Shown: positions 42,501 through 48,271 of the stretch, in pieces
Layout: every line of letters begins with the position of its first letter
Numbering within the stretch: the first letter of the stretch is position 1
From: Sinorhizobium shofinae
GTDB taxonomy: Bacteria > Pseudomonadota > Alphaproteobacteria > Rhizobiales > Rhizobiaceae
Reading direction: 5' to 3'
NCBI GenBank assembly: GCA_001704765.1
Contig: MBFK01000010.1
Location: forward strand, 1 to 64,000
DNA length: 64,000 bases
The notes under the pieces: generated by a model
Databases searched by the model: none
What the model was told of the DNA's origin: nothing
Seen by the model: the letters and a program-made list of their open reading frames with translations, nothing else
Translations under genes and position numbers: made by a program

Positions 42501-42822
42501 GGCGGCGCAAAGGGCGATCGAGATCGACCGGGCGCTCGACCAGCGCGAGCATCTGCCGGTATCGCTGCTCGTGCTGGGGCAGATATACCAGTGCCACGGC
42601 AGGCCAGGCGACGCCCGCAAGCTCTACGGCGAAGCGCTCGACCTTGCCGGCGAAACGGGCGAAGCGCAGGTGCTGTTTCCGTGCTATGATGGTTTGGCGA
42701 CACTTTGCCTCGACGAAGGCGATCTTGCGGGGGCCGAGCGCCATTTCGGTTTGGCTCGAGACATCTGCGAAAGTCACGATCTCGACCCGGAAGCCTTGGT
42801 GGTACTGCCGTTCCTCGACTGA
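39556..42822 (+). CDS. Zinc-ribbon / class III cyclase / AAA ATPase / TPR protein
   Basis: A 1088-residue multidomain protein. Residues 1-46 contain a double zinc ribbon with eight cysteines (C3/C6, C17/C20, C28/C31, C42/C45). A class III cyclase domain follows at about 84-250 (metal Asp D92 in VVFADLCGFTG and D136 in FIGDALLALFG). An STAND-type ATPase follows, with Walker A GEAGIGKS (K about 320) and Walker B LLLVVEDLHWADA (about 445). TPR-like helices run from about 690 to the end. It probably couples ligand or partner sensing in the C-terminus to cyclic-nucleotide output. The start at 39556 precedes the first cysteine pair. Confidence 0.9.
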   Translation: MNCHECGSEIESGFAFCPKCGARQQSSCPACGYLCAPHFAFCPRCGNRLGAPAEVRPAEKRHPTLPVPQPPPAPSGLDIGADRRTVTVVFADLCGFTGLSEQIDPEILQALQNELFEELTSAVETFGGFVDKFIGDALLALFGAPVAHEDDPERALRAALEMINRAAQVSDRWHRRIGVPLSLHIGVNTGPVVTGGFGAGDTKSYSVTGDTVNTAQRLQAMAGPDEILAGPVTHKLTRHAFAYETLGAVALRGKTGSLQVHRVSGALEAQRAARGLDALGLSAPLIGRDTEIARMRDCLVLACAGTAQVVRLTGEAGIGKSRLVREFLAAIGEDPRFAHVVVRRAACSPLGEPSYGTLATVLRSAYGISTGDPTEETQERLASGLAEIGFDADEVGELMPLFFHILGMGDREGALRHVAPEQIRRQLFSVIRTMFERRLERAPLLLVVEDLHWADAASLEALRFVLDRLDRSPLMVITTQRPDAGPERLTPARTSVTALRLGPLSPADGQRLLEGLFGKNCLPRNLSAQILRRAGGNPLFTEEIIRGLIELETLRRDGPRWHVAEGEANVDIPVGIEAMLLARIDRLPQEVRRLVHSAAVIGPRFDAELLATISPHAAEVEPGLELLCDAEIIEETAPGGAQGSQTYRFVQSLLHEVVYNNLLVKRRTELHVAVARALERRHGENPERFEDLALLGHHYSQSADRARGARYLMAAGDRARQLCANEDAIRFYRQAMAALAALGEERPEWFAARERIADLLVPSGERAQAEEHYRALLNAGHVSADPIASARVLRKLGHVLWESGRRDQAQANFVEAAARLEHAEAPVESASLLQERAHLAFRMGDYLAASEWAGEALSRVEALATDASDELWREAALVTAEALNTKGVALARRGRTREAIGAVERSVAVAEGAALMHAACRGYTNLAVLYTIVDPKLAIEVCRRGLDLARRIGDLGFQARLLANLAVAYCTFTDRCAVEGVPAAQRAIEIDRALDQREHLPVSLLVLGQIYQCHGRPGDARKLYGEALDLAGETGEAQVLFPCYDGLATLCLDEGDLAGAERHFGLARDICESHDLDPEALVVLPFLD

Positions 42823-42893
42823 ACAGCCGTTTCTCAGGCCAAGCTGCGTGAGTGGAGCAACGTTTTGACCTGATCCAGGCTCAGCGCTGCCGG

Positions 42894-42937
42894 GGTCACC
42901 ATCACGTCGGTCGGGGTCGACCGACGTGATGGTGACC
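42894..42937 (+). terminator. Very long perfect hairpin after the large cyclase gene
   Basis: A 19-bp perfect stem (42894-42912 with 42919-42937; arm begins GGTCACCATCACG) around a 6-nt loop, 72 bp after the cyclase stop. It has no T-tract. It may end the cyclase message or act as a processing site or protein-binding palindrome. Confidence 0.55.
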
Positions 42938-43025
42938 GATTCTAACAAGCTAGAGCGGGGTGCGGGCGGACAAGCGCTCACAGTTTTCCTCATCCCGCTC
43001 CGGCGTGACGGGAGGAGACACAGCC

Positions 43026-43706
43026 ATGGAAGAACATCGCAGTTCCGGGCCGTTGCAGCCGGGTGATCGGGCGCCGAACGTGGTGCTCGATGCGATCACA
43101 CATGAGGGCAAGATCGCGCTCGATGATTTTCGGGGGCACAAGCCTGTTCTGGTAGGCCTGTTCAGGGGCCTGCAATGCCCGTTCTGCCGCCGCCAGATCG
43201 CCACGATGGCGCAGCTCAAGGCTGCATTGAACGAAAAGGGCGTCGAGACCCTGACGGTCGTGAATACACCGATCGAGCGGGCGCGCCTCTATTTCCGCTA
43301 CCATCCCTTGCCGAATTTGCTTGCGGCGTCGGATCCCGAACGGATTTCGCATCGAGCCTTCGGTCTGCCGAATCTCGAATTCACCGAAGACGAGGACGAT
43401 TGGCCGCGCAAGATGGGCATGCAGACCGTGATGTCGATGCGCATCGACATGCCTGGCGAACTGCCGGAGCCGATGGATCCGGTCGCCGCGTCGAGTTATC
43501 TCCAGAAAGCCGACGGCTATGAAATGACGGATGACGACAGGCGGATGGAGGCGACTGCAATGGCGCAACTCGTCGGTGAGTTCCTGCTCGACCGCGACGG
43601 TGTTGTGCGATGGGCCTTCACCGAAGCTTCCGCCGACGGCCGCAACATGTTCCGTAATCCGACCCCGGACGAGGTGATGTCGGCAGCGTCACAGGTTGTT
43701 CATTGA
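43026..43706 (+). CDS. Peroxiredoxin-like (AhpC/TSA) protein
   Basis: A 226-residue thioredoxin-fold protein. The redox centre is GLQCPFCRRQIA (C58 and C61 in the short numbering, a CxxC form). APNVVLDAITHEGKIALDDF lies at the N-terminus and LLDRDGVVRWAF near 200. The family reduces peroxides or disulphides; the CPFC arrangement differs from the usual PxxxTxxC of typical peroxiredoxins, so activity is uncertain. GGGAGGAG precedes the ATG at 43026. Confidence 0.85.
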   Translation: MEEHRSSGPLQPGDRAPNVVLDAITHEGKIALDDFRGHKPVLVGLFRGLQCPFCRRQIATMAQLKAALNEKGVETLTVVNTPIERARLYFRYHPLPNLLAASDPERISHRAFGLPNLEFTEDEDDWPRKMGMQTVMSMRIDMPGELPEPMDPVAASSYLQKADGYEMTDDDRRMEATAMAQLVGEFLLDRDGVVRWAFTEASADGRNMFRNPTPDEVMSAASQVVH

Positions 43707-43787
43707 GAGGCTGGCGGCCAAGGTGCCTTCCTGGCGCGTGTGACCGGAAGGCACCTGACTCGCCTCTTCGAGCTGTATCGGGCAAAC

Positions 43788-43890
43788 AAAAAAGGCCGGG
43801 GTAAACCCGACCTTCCTCATCACCTTCCGCCTATTGCCAGTACATCCGTGGTCAATGGCGAGGTGGGTATTTCCTAGCCGCCGATCATGA
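43788..43890 (-). ncRNA. Candidate sRNA, paralogue 1
   Basis: On the minus strand a conserved core (GCCATTGACCACGGATGTAC, then TGGCAAT) is followed by AAGGTCGGG-TTTA-CCCCGGCCTT and TTTTTT, a clear factor-independent terminator. The same order occurs at 44309-44405 and the similarity continues about 60 bp upstream into the presumed promoter. Ends are approximate. No family name is assigned. Confidence 0.55.
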
Positions 43891-44053
43891 CAACCGCATG
43901 ACGAGCAATTGAAAAAAGCGCTGACCGGTTGAACCGACCGGGAATACGCGGACCGACCCGAGAACGTCGAAAGCATCGACGAGATAAGGGATCGAACTGT
44001 GGCGAAGCGCGAGCGTTAGAGCTTTCTAAAGAATTCATCGACAAGATGCCGAC

Positions 44054-44221
44054 ATGCGCGGCTTGCTACTCTTCATTGTTGCGTTGGCTAGCTTGTTGGC
44101 GATTGATCGGATTGCCTGCGAGGGTCGCTATAGCCGCGCGGCGTGGCGCGAAGCGAAAGAACAAGCCAAGTCCGTTCGGTATCGGGTGGAATATTGGGTT
44201 GATGATATCGTCAGCCTATAG
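44054..44221 (+). CDS. Small single-span membrane protein (55 aa)
   Basis: A short frame. It begins MRGLLLFIVALASLLAIDRI, one hydrophobic helix, followed by a charged cytoplasmic or periplasmic tail (CEGRYSRAAWREAKEQAKS) and ends VDDIVSL. Similar short proteins with a hydrophobic start and a GRY.RA.W.EAK tail are common in rhizobial genomes; the function is unknown. No strong ribosome site is visible, so confidence comes from the amino-acid pattern. It lies between the two sRNA-like units. Confidence 0.6.
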   Translation: MRGLLLFIVALASLLAIDRIACEGRYSRAAWREAKEQAKSVRYRVEYWVDDIVSL

Positions 44222-44308
44222 GGTCGGGCCATACTTCGCGAGAAGGCCAGCCCATGACGAACCACCGAAACCGCAAAAAGGGCGTAAGCCACTGATGCCC
44301 GCGGCAAC

Positions 44309-44405
44309 AAAAAAGGCCGGGCTTAACCCCGACCTTCCTGCAGCCATTGCCAGTACATCCGTGGTCAATGGCGAAGTACATATCTCTTACCCGTCGATCA
44401 TGACG
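44309..44405 (-). ncRNA. Candidate sRNA, paralogue 2
   Basis: Minus-strand copy with a perfect outer stem GCCATTG ... CAATGGC enclosing ACCACGGATGTACTGG, then the terminator AAGGTCGGGG-TTAA-GCCCGGCCTT with TTTTTT. It differs from paralogue 1 mainly between the two hairpins. The shared loop between changing flanks suggests a structured, functional RNA. Ends are approximate. Confidence 0.6.
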
Positions 44406-44465
44406 AGACCGTGACGCAGCTGAAAAAGGCGTCGGACAGGTTCAGCGACCCTAGAGGGAAATATG

Positions 44466-44487
44466 CAAAAGGCTCCCGAAGGAGCCT
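44466..44487 (-). terminator. Original tRNA-Val terminator, displaced by the element
   Basis: AGGCTCC-CGAA-GGAGCCT; on the minus strand it is followed by TTTTGC. It lies 29 bp beyond the left attachment repeat, where the end of the intact tRNA-Val transcript would have been before insertion. Confidence 0.7.
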
Positions 44488-44515
44488 GAAACATCTTGAA
44501 AAATCAAGGAATTGG

Positions 44516-44562
44516 ATGGTGGGCGTGACAAGGATCGAACTTGTGACCCCTACGATGTCAAC
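44516..44562. repeat. attL: left 47-bp attachment repeat
   Basis: 47 bp identical to 54670-54716. It equals the 3' half of tRNA-Val (from the anticodon-stem region to CCA) read on the minus strand. It is the displaced native 3' end left by integration. Confidence 0.92.
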
Positions 44563-44847
44563 ACGGTAGCCACCCCAGAAAACCGGGCTTCTTTGTCATA
44601 CGAGGAAGTGGAAATCAACGCATATCCCGCTTCGGATGCGAGATATCTTGGGCAAACCTTGGGCAGAGATGGAACCATCCGGGCGGCCGCGCTGTGGCTC
44701 AGCGCGAACCGCGAAAGCATCATCGGCCCCATCATCCCCGAGCTGAAGGACCGCTTTGGCCTCCGCAACATTGAGGCCATTGAGGCGATGAAGGCAGCGC
44801 ATGGGCTCTCTCGCGGGGGTCAGTTGGTCTATGGCGAGGAAGCATGA
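44563..44847 (+). CDS. 3' part of a small gene split by integration
   Basis: 94 codons open to 44847, including ARYLGQTLGRDGTIRAA, WLSANRESIIGPII and LRNIEAIEAMKAAHG. In the integrated state it has no good start: a TTG at 44512 lies outside the element and a GTG at 44608 has its GAGGAA directly against the codon. In the circular form it joins in frame to an ATG with ribosome site at 54627. The stop overlaps the next gene by 17 bp. It matches no family I recognise; the helical, acidic C-terminus would suit a DNA-binding or adaptor role, but that is unsupported. Confidence 0.5.
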   Translation, partial: TVATPENRASLSYEEVEINAYPASDARYLGQTLGRDGTIRAAALWLSANRESIIGPIIPELKDRFGLRNIEAIEAMKAAHGLSRGGQLVYGEEA

Positions 44848-45664
44848 AATTCCCACCGCTCTCGACGTTGCTGTCGCTCGCAGGGCTCTCGGTTTGAGTG
44901 CCGGCATATCAGGCGGCGCGCTGAATGTCGGCTTCGCGCTGCTGGAGCACTTCAACCGCAAGACGGGCCAGTGCGACCCCAGTGTGGCGCGCCTTTCGAC
45001 GATGTTGGGACTTGGTGAAGCCACCGTAAAGCGTGCAACCAAGGAGCTTTGCGACGTCCATGAGCTGTTTCGCAAGCGCAGCCATGGAGGCATGTCTCAC
45101 CGTGCCAGCTACCAGCCGAACTGGGCGAAGATGCGAGCCATTCTCGCTGACTGGGAGAAGCGGATGTCGAGCGGTGAAGCGCCTGACAAGGACGCCTCAA
45201 AGAGATCGGAAATGATCCCTCCAACAGATCAAGAACGATCCCTTGATGGTATCAAAAATGATCCCCGAACCCTTTTGAAGGAACCCTTTGGAATAAACCC
45301 TACACCGTCCGGAGCAAGTGGAAGGGTGGGCTTTCAGGGGCAAGATAGCCCTGCTCAACATCAAAAACCTGCGCGCGCCGATAGGGCAGATGGGCTTTGG
45401 AGTGGGAAGGCTCAGAGGGCTCCGAGCGCACCAGCTAAGGTTGCATCGGGCGGCAAGTGGCGCATAGCGGAACAGGCAGCGATAAGGCGATGGAACACAG
45501 CGATGCTGAGGCGCGGTGTGGACGCCTACGCCCGGTTCCTTGAGTGGGTCACGACAGACATCACCGATCAGGCGACCGAAGCGGAGATGCAGCGGCGGGG
45601 CGATGGCGAGCGCTTCATTGTCGATCGCATGCATGCCGCTGGGATGGTGACGCGGGATGGATAG
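44831..45664 (+). CDS. HTH protein of replication-initiator type
   Basis: A 277-residue protein. The N-terminal winged-helix (about 15-100) has RRALGLSAGISGGALNVGFA, CDPSVARLSTMLGLGEATVK and SHGGMSHRASYQPNWAKM, a layout seen in phage and plasmid HTH_36-type replication proteins. The middle is low-complexity, and the C-terminus (about 205-277) is a helical domain starting WRIAEQAAIRRWNTAML. It may bind an origin or control transcription. The ATG at 44831 lies in GGTCTATGGCGAGG, and translation is probably coupled to the upstream frame, which overlaps it by 17 bp. A fragment of a relative lies at 50707-50916. Confidence 0.75.
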   Translation: MARKHEIPTALDVAVARRALGLSAGISGGALNVGFALLEHFNRKTGQCDPSVARLSTMLGLGEATVKRATKELCDVHELFRKRSHGGMSHRASYQPNWAKMRAILADWEKRMSSGEAPDKDASKRSEMIPPTDQERSLDGIKNDPRTLLKEPFGINPTPSGASGRVGFQGQDSPAQHQKPARADRADGLWSGKAQRAPSAPAKVASGGKWRIAEQAAIRRWNTAMLRRGVDAYARFLEWVTTDITDQATEAEMQRRGDGERFIVDRMHAAGMVTRDG

Positions 45665-45672
45665 GCGAAGGT

Positions 45673-45746
45673 GGGGGGGGCGGGTCAAAAGTCCGAAACG
45701 TCGGACTTCCTAGACCCGCTCCCCCCTCATTCGGAGATTTTTTTTT
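45673..45746 (+). terminator. Nested terminator after the HTH gene
   Basis: An outer G/C stem (GGGGGGCGGGTC with GACCCGCTCCCCCC, 2-nt bulge) encloses the inner hairpin AGTCCGA-AACG-TCGGACT. A run of nine T follows at 45738-45746, after an 11-nt spacer. It would end the int-(split gene)-HTH transcript of the circular form. Confidence 0.55.
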
Positions 45747-45779
45747 AGGGCGGATTTTTTTACGGAAAGGCGATCAAAA

Positions 45780-46130
45780 GTGATCAAGAAAGAACAGGAT
45801 GTTAGGCAAGGCATTGAAAATGCAAGGAAAAATTCCTCGTGTAGCGAAAATCAGCCGAAAGCGTGCCATTTTTTTTACGAGGTTGCCTGCGTCATCTGCG
45901 GAGCCGAATTCAACCGTCAAGTGAGCTCCTCCAGAGCAAGCACCTGTTCGGATGCTTGCAGCCGAGAGAGGCGCCTGCGGTATGGCGCGGCCTACCGGCA
46001 GAGCGTGCGCGAGATGAAGGGGCGTATCAAAGCGCGCTTTGGCGGCCGGATGCCGTCGGCCGATGAGCTGTTAGCCCTCTACTGGCGATCAAGGGGCTAC
46101 GACAATCCGCCTGAAGATCGGTTCGAGTAA
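45780..46130 (+). CDS. Small CxxC...CxxxC protein of unknown function
   Basis: A 116-residue protein beginning with GTG after GGAAAGG. It has four cysteines in a ribbon-like order, CVICGAEFNRQ (C37, C40) and CSDACSRERRLR (C56, C60), then a basic RLRYGAAYRQSVREMKGRI helix and a final DELLALYWRSRGY. This resembles a short treble-clef or HNH-like zinc module. The full catalytic H-N-H is not evident, so a nuclease call is not supported. It sits just before the capsid-side genes. Confidence 0.6.
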   Translation: MIKKEQDVRQGIENARKNSSCSENQPKACHFFYEVACVICGAEFNRQVSSSRASTCSDACSRERRLRYGAAYRQSVREMKGRIKARFGGRMPSADELLALYWRSRGYDNPPEDRFE

Positions 46131-46169
46131 ATCGCTTTCAACCTGCAACTGGAAAAGGGAAACATCACG

Positions 46170-46439
46170 ATGAACGACAACGAACCAAATCTTACCAAGA
46201 ATGAGGCTGCACTTGCCATGCACGATCGCCAGGTGCAGGCGATTATGACGGCTGTTGCAAAGATGCTGCCTACGTTCGGTCCACAGGGCTTCACGCCAGA
46301 ATCGATATTCGAAGGCGCTGTGAAGGGAGCGGCCGTTGCAATGATGGCGGGTCGGAACGTCGGCGCTCTGGAGATATCGGATCTATTAGCCGAGCTTGCC
46401 GCAGTATTCCGCGAGAATCCGCGCCTCGACAGGGGATAA
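46170..46439 (+). CDS. Small hypothetical protein of the element
   Basis: An 89-residue acidic protein. A long amphipathic helix (EAALAMHDRQVQAIMTAVA) is followed by FGPQGFTPESIFEGAVKGAA and a C-terminal LLAELAAVF helix. No family is recognised. AAGGGAAA precedes the ATG at 46170, and it lies 39 bp after the CxxC gene, so it is probably part of the same transcript. Confidence 0.65.
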   Translation: MNDNEPNLTKNEAALAMHDRQVQAIMTAVAKMLPTFGPQGFTPESIFEGAVKGAAVAMMAGRNVGALEISDLLAELAAVFRENPRLDRG

Positions 46440-46511
46440 GCTTCACCTCGTTCAGTAAACCCCGTTGCGCATGGCCGGCGACTCTGGCAGGGTTGCGCAA
46501 TTGGATTGCTG

Positions 46512-46660
46512 GCCCGCGAGATGCAACCAGCGTCCTATCGACATTATCGGCTCACCACCGCAGCCCGCGAGATGCAACTGCGCCCAAGTGTGGCCGAATT
46601 CTTCGATCCGGCGTCCTTTGCCGGATCGATCGTCGATCATCCGGCCCCGCGCGATGCAAG
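46512..46660 (+). repeat. Three spaced direct repeats upstream of the capsid gene
   Basis: GCCCGCGAGATGCAAC occurs perfectly at 46512-46527 and 46563-46578 (51 bp apart), with a 13/16 copy (CCCCGCGCGATGCAAG) at 46645-46660. They lie in the 297-bp non-coding gap 46440-46736 before the major capsid gene. Their spacing and place suggest binding sites for an element- or helper-encoded activator. The gap has no convincing gene. Confidence 0.5.
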
Positions 46661-46736
46661 CCGAAAAATCCGTGAAAACTTAAACCTTAGAGCGCAGATC
46701 GCTTTGGGTCACGCTCGCGTTGCATGGGGATTGACC

Positions 46737-47936
46737 ATGAATTTACACATTCGCCGTCGCGGCCTACTCGCCGCACTCGCCTCCTCGCCGAGCTCGGCCG
46801 CAGAGTTGCTCATCGAAGTCCAGAGCGCCTTCTCTGATTTCAAAGCGAAGAACTCAGCCCAGCTCTCTGGGCTCGGAAAGGAGGTTGATGAGATCAATGC
46901 TCAGCTCGCCGCCATACGTATTGGCGGGGGGCCGGGGGATGGTCTCGACAACAGCGCCTCAGCCGCCGCCGTCCGCGAGGTCAGGCAGGCGGTTGCCGGT
47001 TACATGAGAACAGGGGCCTTGCCGCAGGATGCCATGCGTGTGAGCTCCGATCCCGATGGCGGTTATACCGTCGATCGCGTGCTTTCTGACACGATCAATC
47101 GTCGAACCTTCGACGTCTCTCCACTTGGGCGGCTCGCACGGCGGGAGACAATCAGCGTCGGAGATTCCTTCGAGGAACCGATCGACCCAAGTGACATCGG
47201 TGCCGAATGGGTTGGCGAGGACGAAGATCGTCCCGAGCTTAACACGTCAAAACTCAAGATGCTCAGCGTTCCGGTTCACGAGGTTTACACCCTGCAGCCG
47301 GTGACTCAGCGTCTGCTCGATGATAGCCAATTCGACATTGGCGGATGGTTGGAGGCAAAAATCTCCGACAAGCTCGCTCGGAAAGAGGGCGCTGCATTCG
47401 TTGCGGGGGATGGCGTCAGGAAGCCTCGTGGATTGCTGAGCTACCAGACTTCGACCGAGAAGGACGGCGTTCGAGAATGGTTCACGATACAGCATGTGAA
47501 TACTGGGGCCGTAGGCGCCTTCGACTCATCCGCCCCTGGGGATGCCCTCATCGATACGGTTTATTCGCTTCGCGCGCCCTATCGGCAAAACGCCCGATGG
47601 CTCATGAATCTGGCAACTGCGGGCGTCGTCAGAAAGTTCAAGGACGGCCAAGGAAACTACCTTTGGCAGCAGGGTGCGGTGGCTGGTCAGCCGCCTTCGC
47701 TCTTGGGGTACCCGGTAGAGCTTGACGAGGAAATGCCTGTCATCGGGGCTAACAGCCTCTCGATTGCATTCGGCGATTTCCGCCAGGCGTATCTCGTCGT
47801 CGAAAAGCCGGGGATACGACTCCTCAGAGATCCTTACACTGCAAAACCCCGCGTGCTTTTCTACGCGTATCGCCGCATCGGTGGCGGGCTCCAGAATGGA
47901 GAGGCAGTAAAATTGGTGCGCTTCGGAACCGCTTAA
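46737..47936 (+). CDS. HK97-fold major capsid protein
   Basis: A 399-residue phage capsid subunit. The N-terminus (about 1-60) is a short delta-like helix (LLIEVQSAFSDFKAKNSAQL). The HK97 fold starts near 90 with LSDTINRRTFDVSPLGRLA, then VPVHEVYTLQPVTQRLLDDS and KLARKEGAAFVAGDGVRKPR, and the C-terminus carries AYLVVEKPGIRLLRDPYT and YAYRRIGGGL. GGGGA precedes the ATG at 46737; the frame is open upstream without a start signal. No portal, protease or terminase gene adjoins it. Confidence 0.92.
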   Translation: MNLHIRRRGLLAALASSPSSAAELLIEVQSAFSDFKAKNSAQLSGLGKEVDEINAQLAAIRIGGGPGDGLDNSASAAAVREVRQAVAGYMRTGALPQDAMRVSSDPDGGYTVDRVLSDTINRRTFDVSPLGRLARRETISVGDSFEEPIDPSDIGAEWVGEDEDRPELNTSKLKMLSVPVHEVYTLQPVTQRLLDDSQFDIGGWLEAKISDKLARKEGAAFVAGDGVRKPRGLLSYQTSTEKDGVREWFTIQHVNTGAVGAFDSSAPGDALIDTVYSLRAPYRQNARWLMNLATAGVVRKFKDGQGNYLWQQGAVAGQPPSLLGYPVELDEEMPVIGANSLSIAFGDFRQAYLVVEKPGIRLLRDPYTAKPRVLFYAYRRIGGGLQNGEAVKLVRFGTA

Positions 47937-48015
47937 GGCGCGACTCCTAAGGTTCTCGCCTCCAAACAGGCGAGTCGTCGCGCCTATCGGAGGCCTCTGT
48001 TTCGGGGCCTCCGAT
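47937..48015 (+). terminator. Two successive hairpins after the capsid gene
   Basis: The first is a two-level stem beginning immediately after the stop: GGCGCGAC / GTCGCGCC outside and CTCGCCT / AGGCGAG inside. The second is a perfect 10-bp stem ATCGGAGGCC / GGCCTCCGAT (47986-48015). There is no T-tract. They could reduce read-through to the tailspike or stabilise the abundant capsid message. Confidence 0.45.
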
Positions 48016-48046
48016 CCCCAATCCATCCAAGCTGGAGTTTTGTTAA

Positions 48047-48271
48047 ATGGCATCTACATCATCGTTTGCCCTGTGCGTTTTCGCCGGAAATCTTCTCTCC
48101 AAGTTGGTGCGTGCATCTTCTCTCGATCGAGAGATCGCCATCGACCTGGCCGAGGAAGTCGCAGCGTCCGTGAAGTCCTTCGAGCACTTCCTCGACAAAG
48201 ACGACGCTGACCGGCTGGTTCGGTACTTCACGGAAGCTGCGTCAATCCTTCGCGAGGACCATCAAAGATGA
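48047..48271 (+). CDS. Small hypothetical protein upstream of the tailspike
   Basis: A 74-residue protein, mostly helical: a mildly hydrophobic N-terminus (SSFALCVFAGNLLSKLVRA) then DREIAIDLAEEVAASVKSFE and a basic end. GGAG lies upstream. The stop overlaps the tailspike start as ATGA, so the two are coupled. It may be a chaperone or adaptor for the tailspike, judged by position only. Confidence 0.65.
   Translation: MASTSSFALCVFAGNLLSKLVRASSLDREIAIDLAEEVAASVKSFEHFLDKDDADRLVRYFTEAASILREDHQR

Noticed and set aside
39778..42993. 1071-codon minus-strand open frame opposite the large cyclase
   Set aside because: High-GC shadow frame: the plus strand has clear catalytic motifs throughout, while the minus translation is Arg/Gly/His-rich without any domain.
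43929..44414. 161-codon plus-strand frame over the sRNA pair
   Set aside because: It reads through both a terminator and the 55-aa gene in another frame and has no recognisable features.
45780..46130. HNH endonuclease call for the CxxC protein
   Set aside because: Four cysteines fit a zinc ribbon, but the H-N-H catalytic residues are not present in order.
46512..46660. Direct repeats as a CRISPR array
   Set aside because: Only three copies with unequal spacing and one degenerate; no cas genes anywhere in the window.
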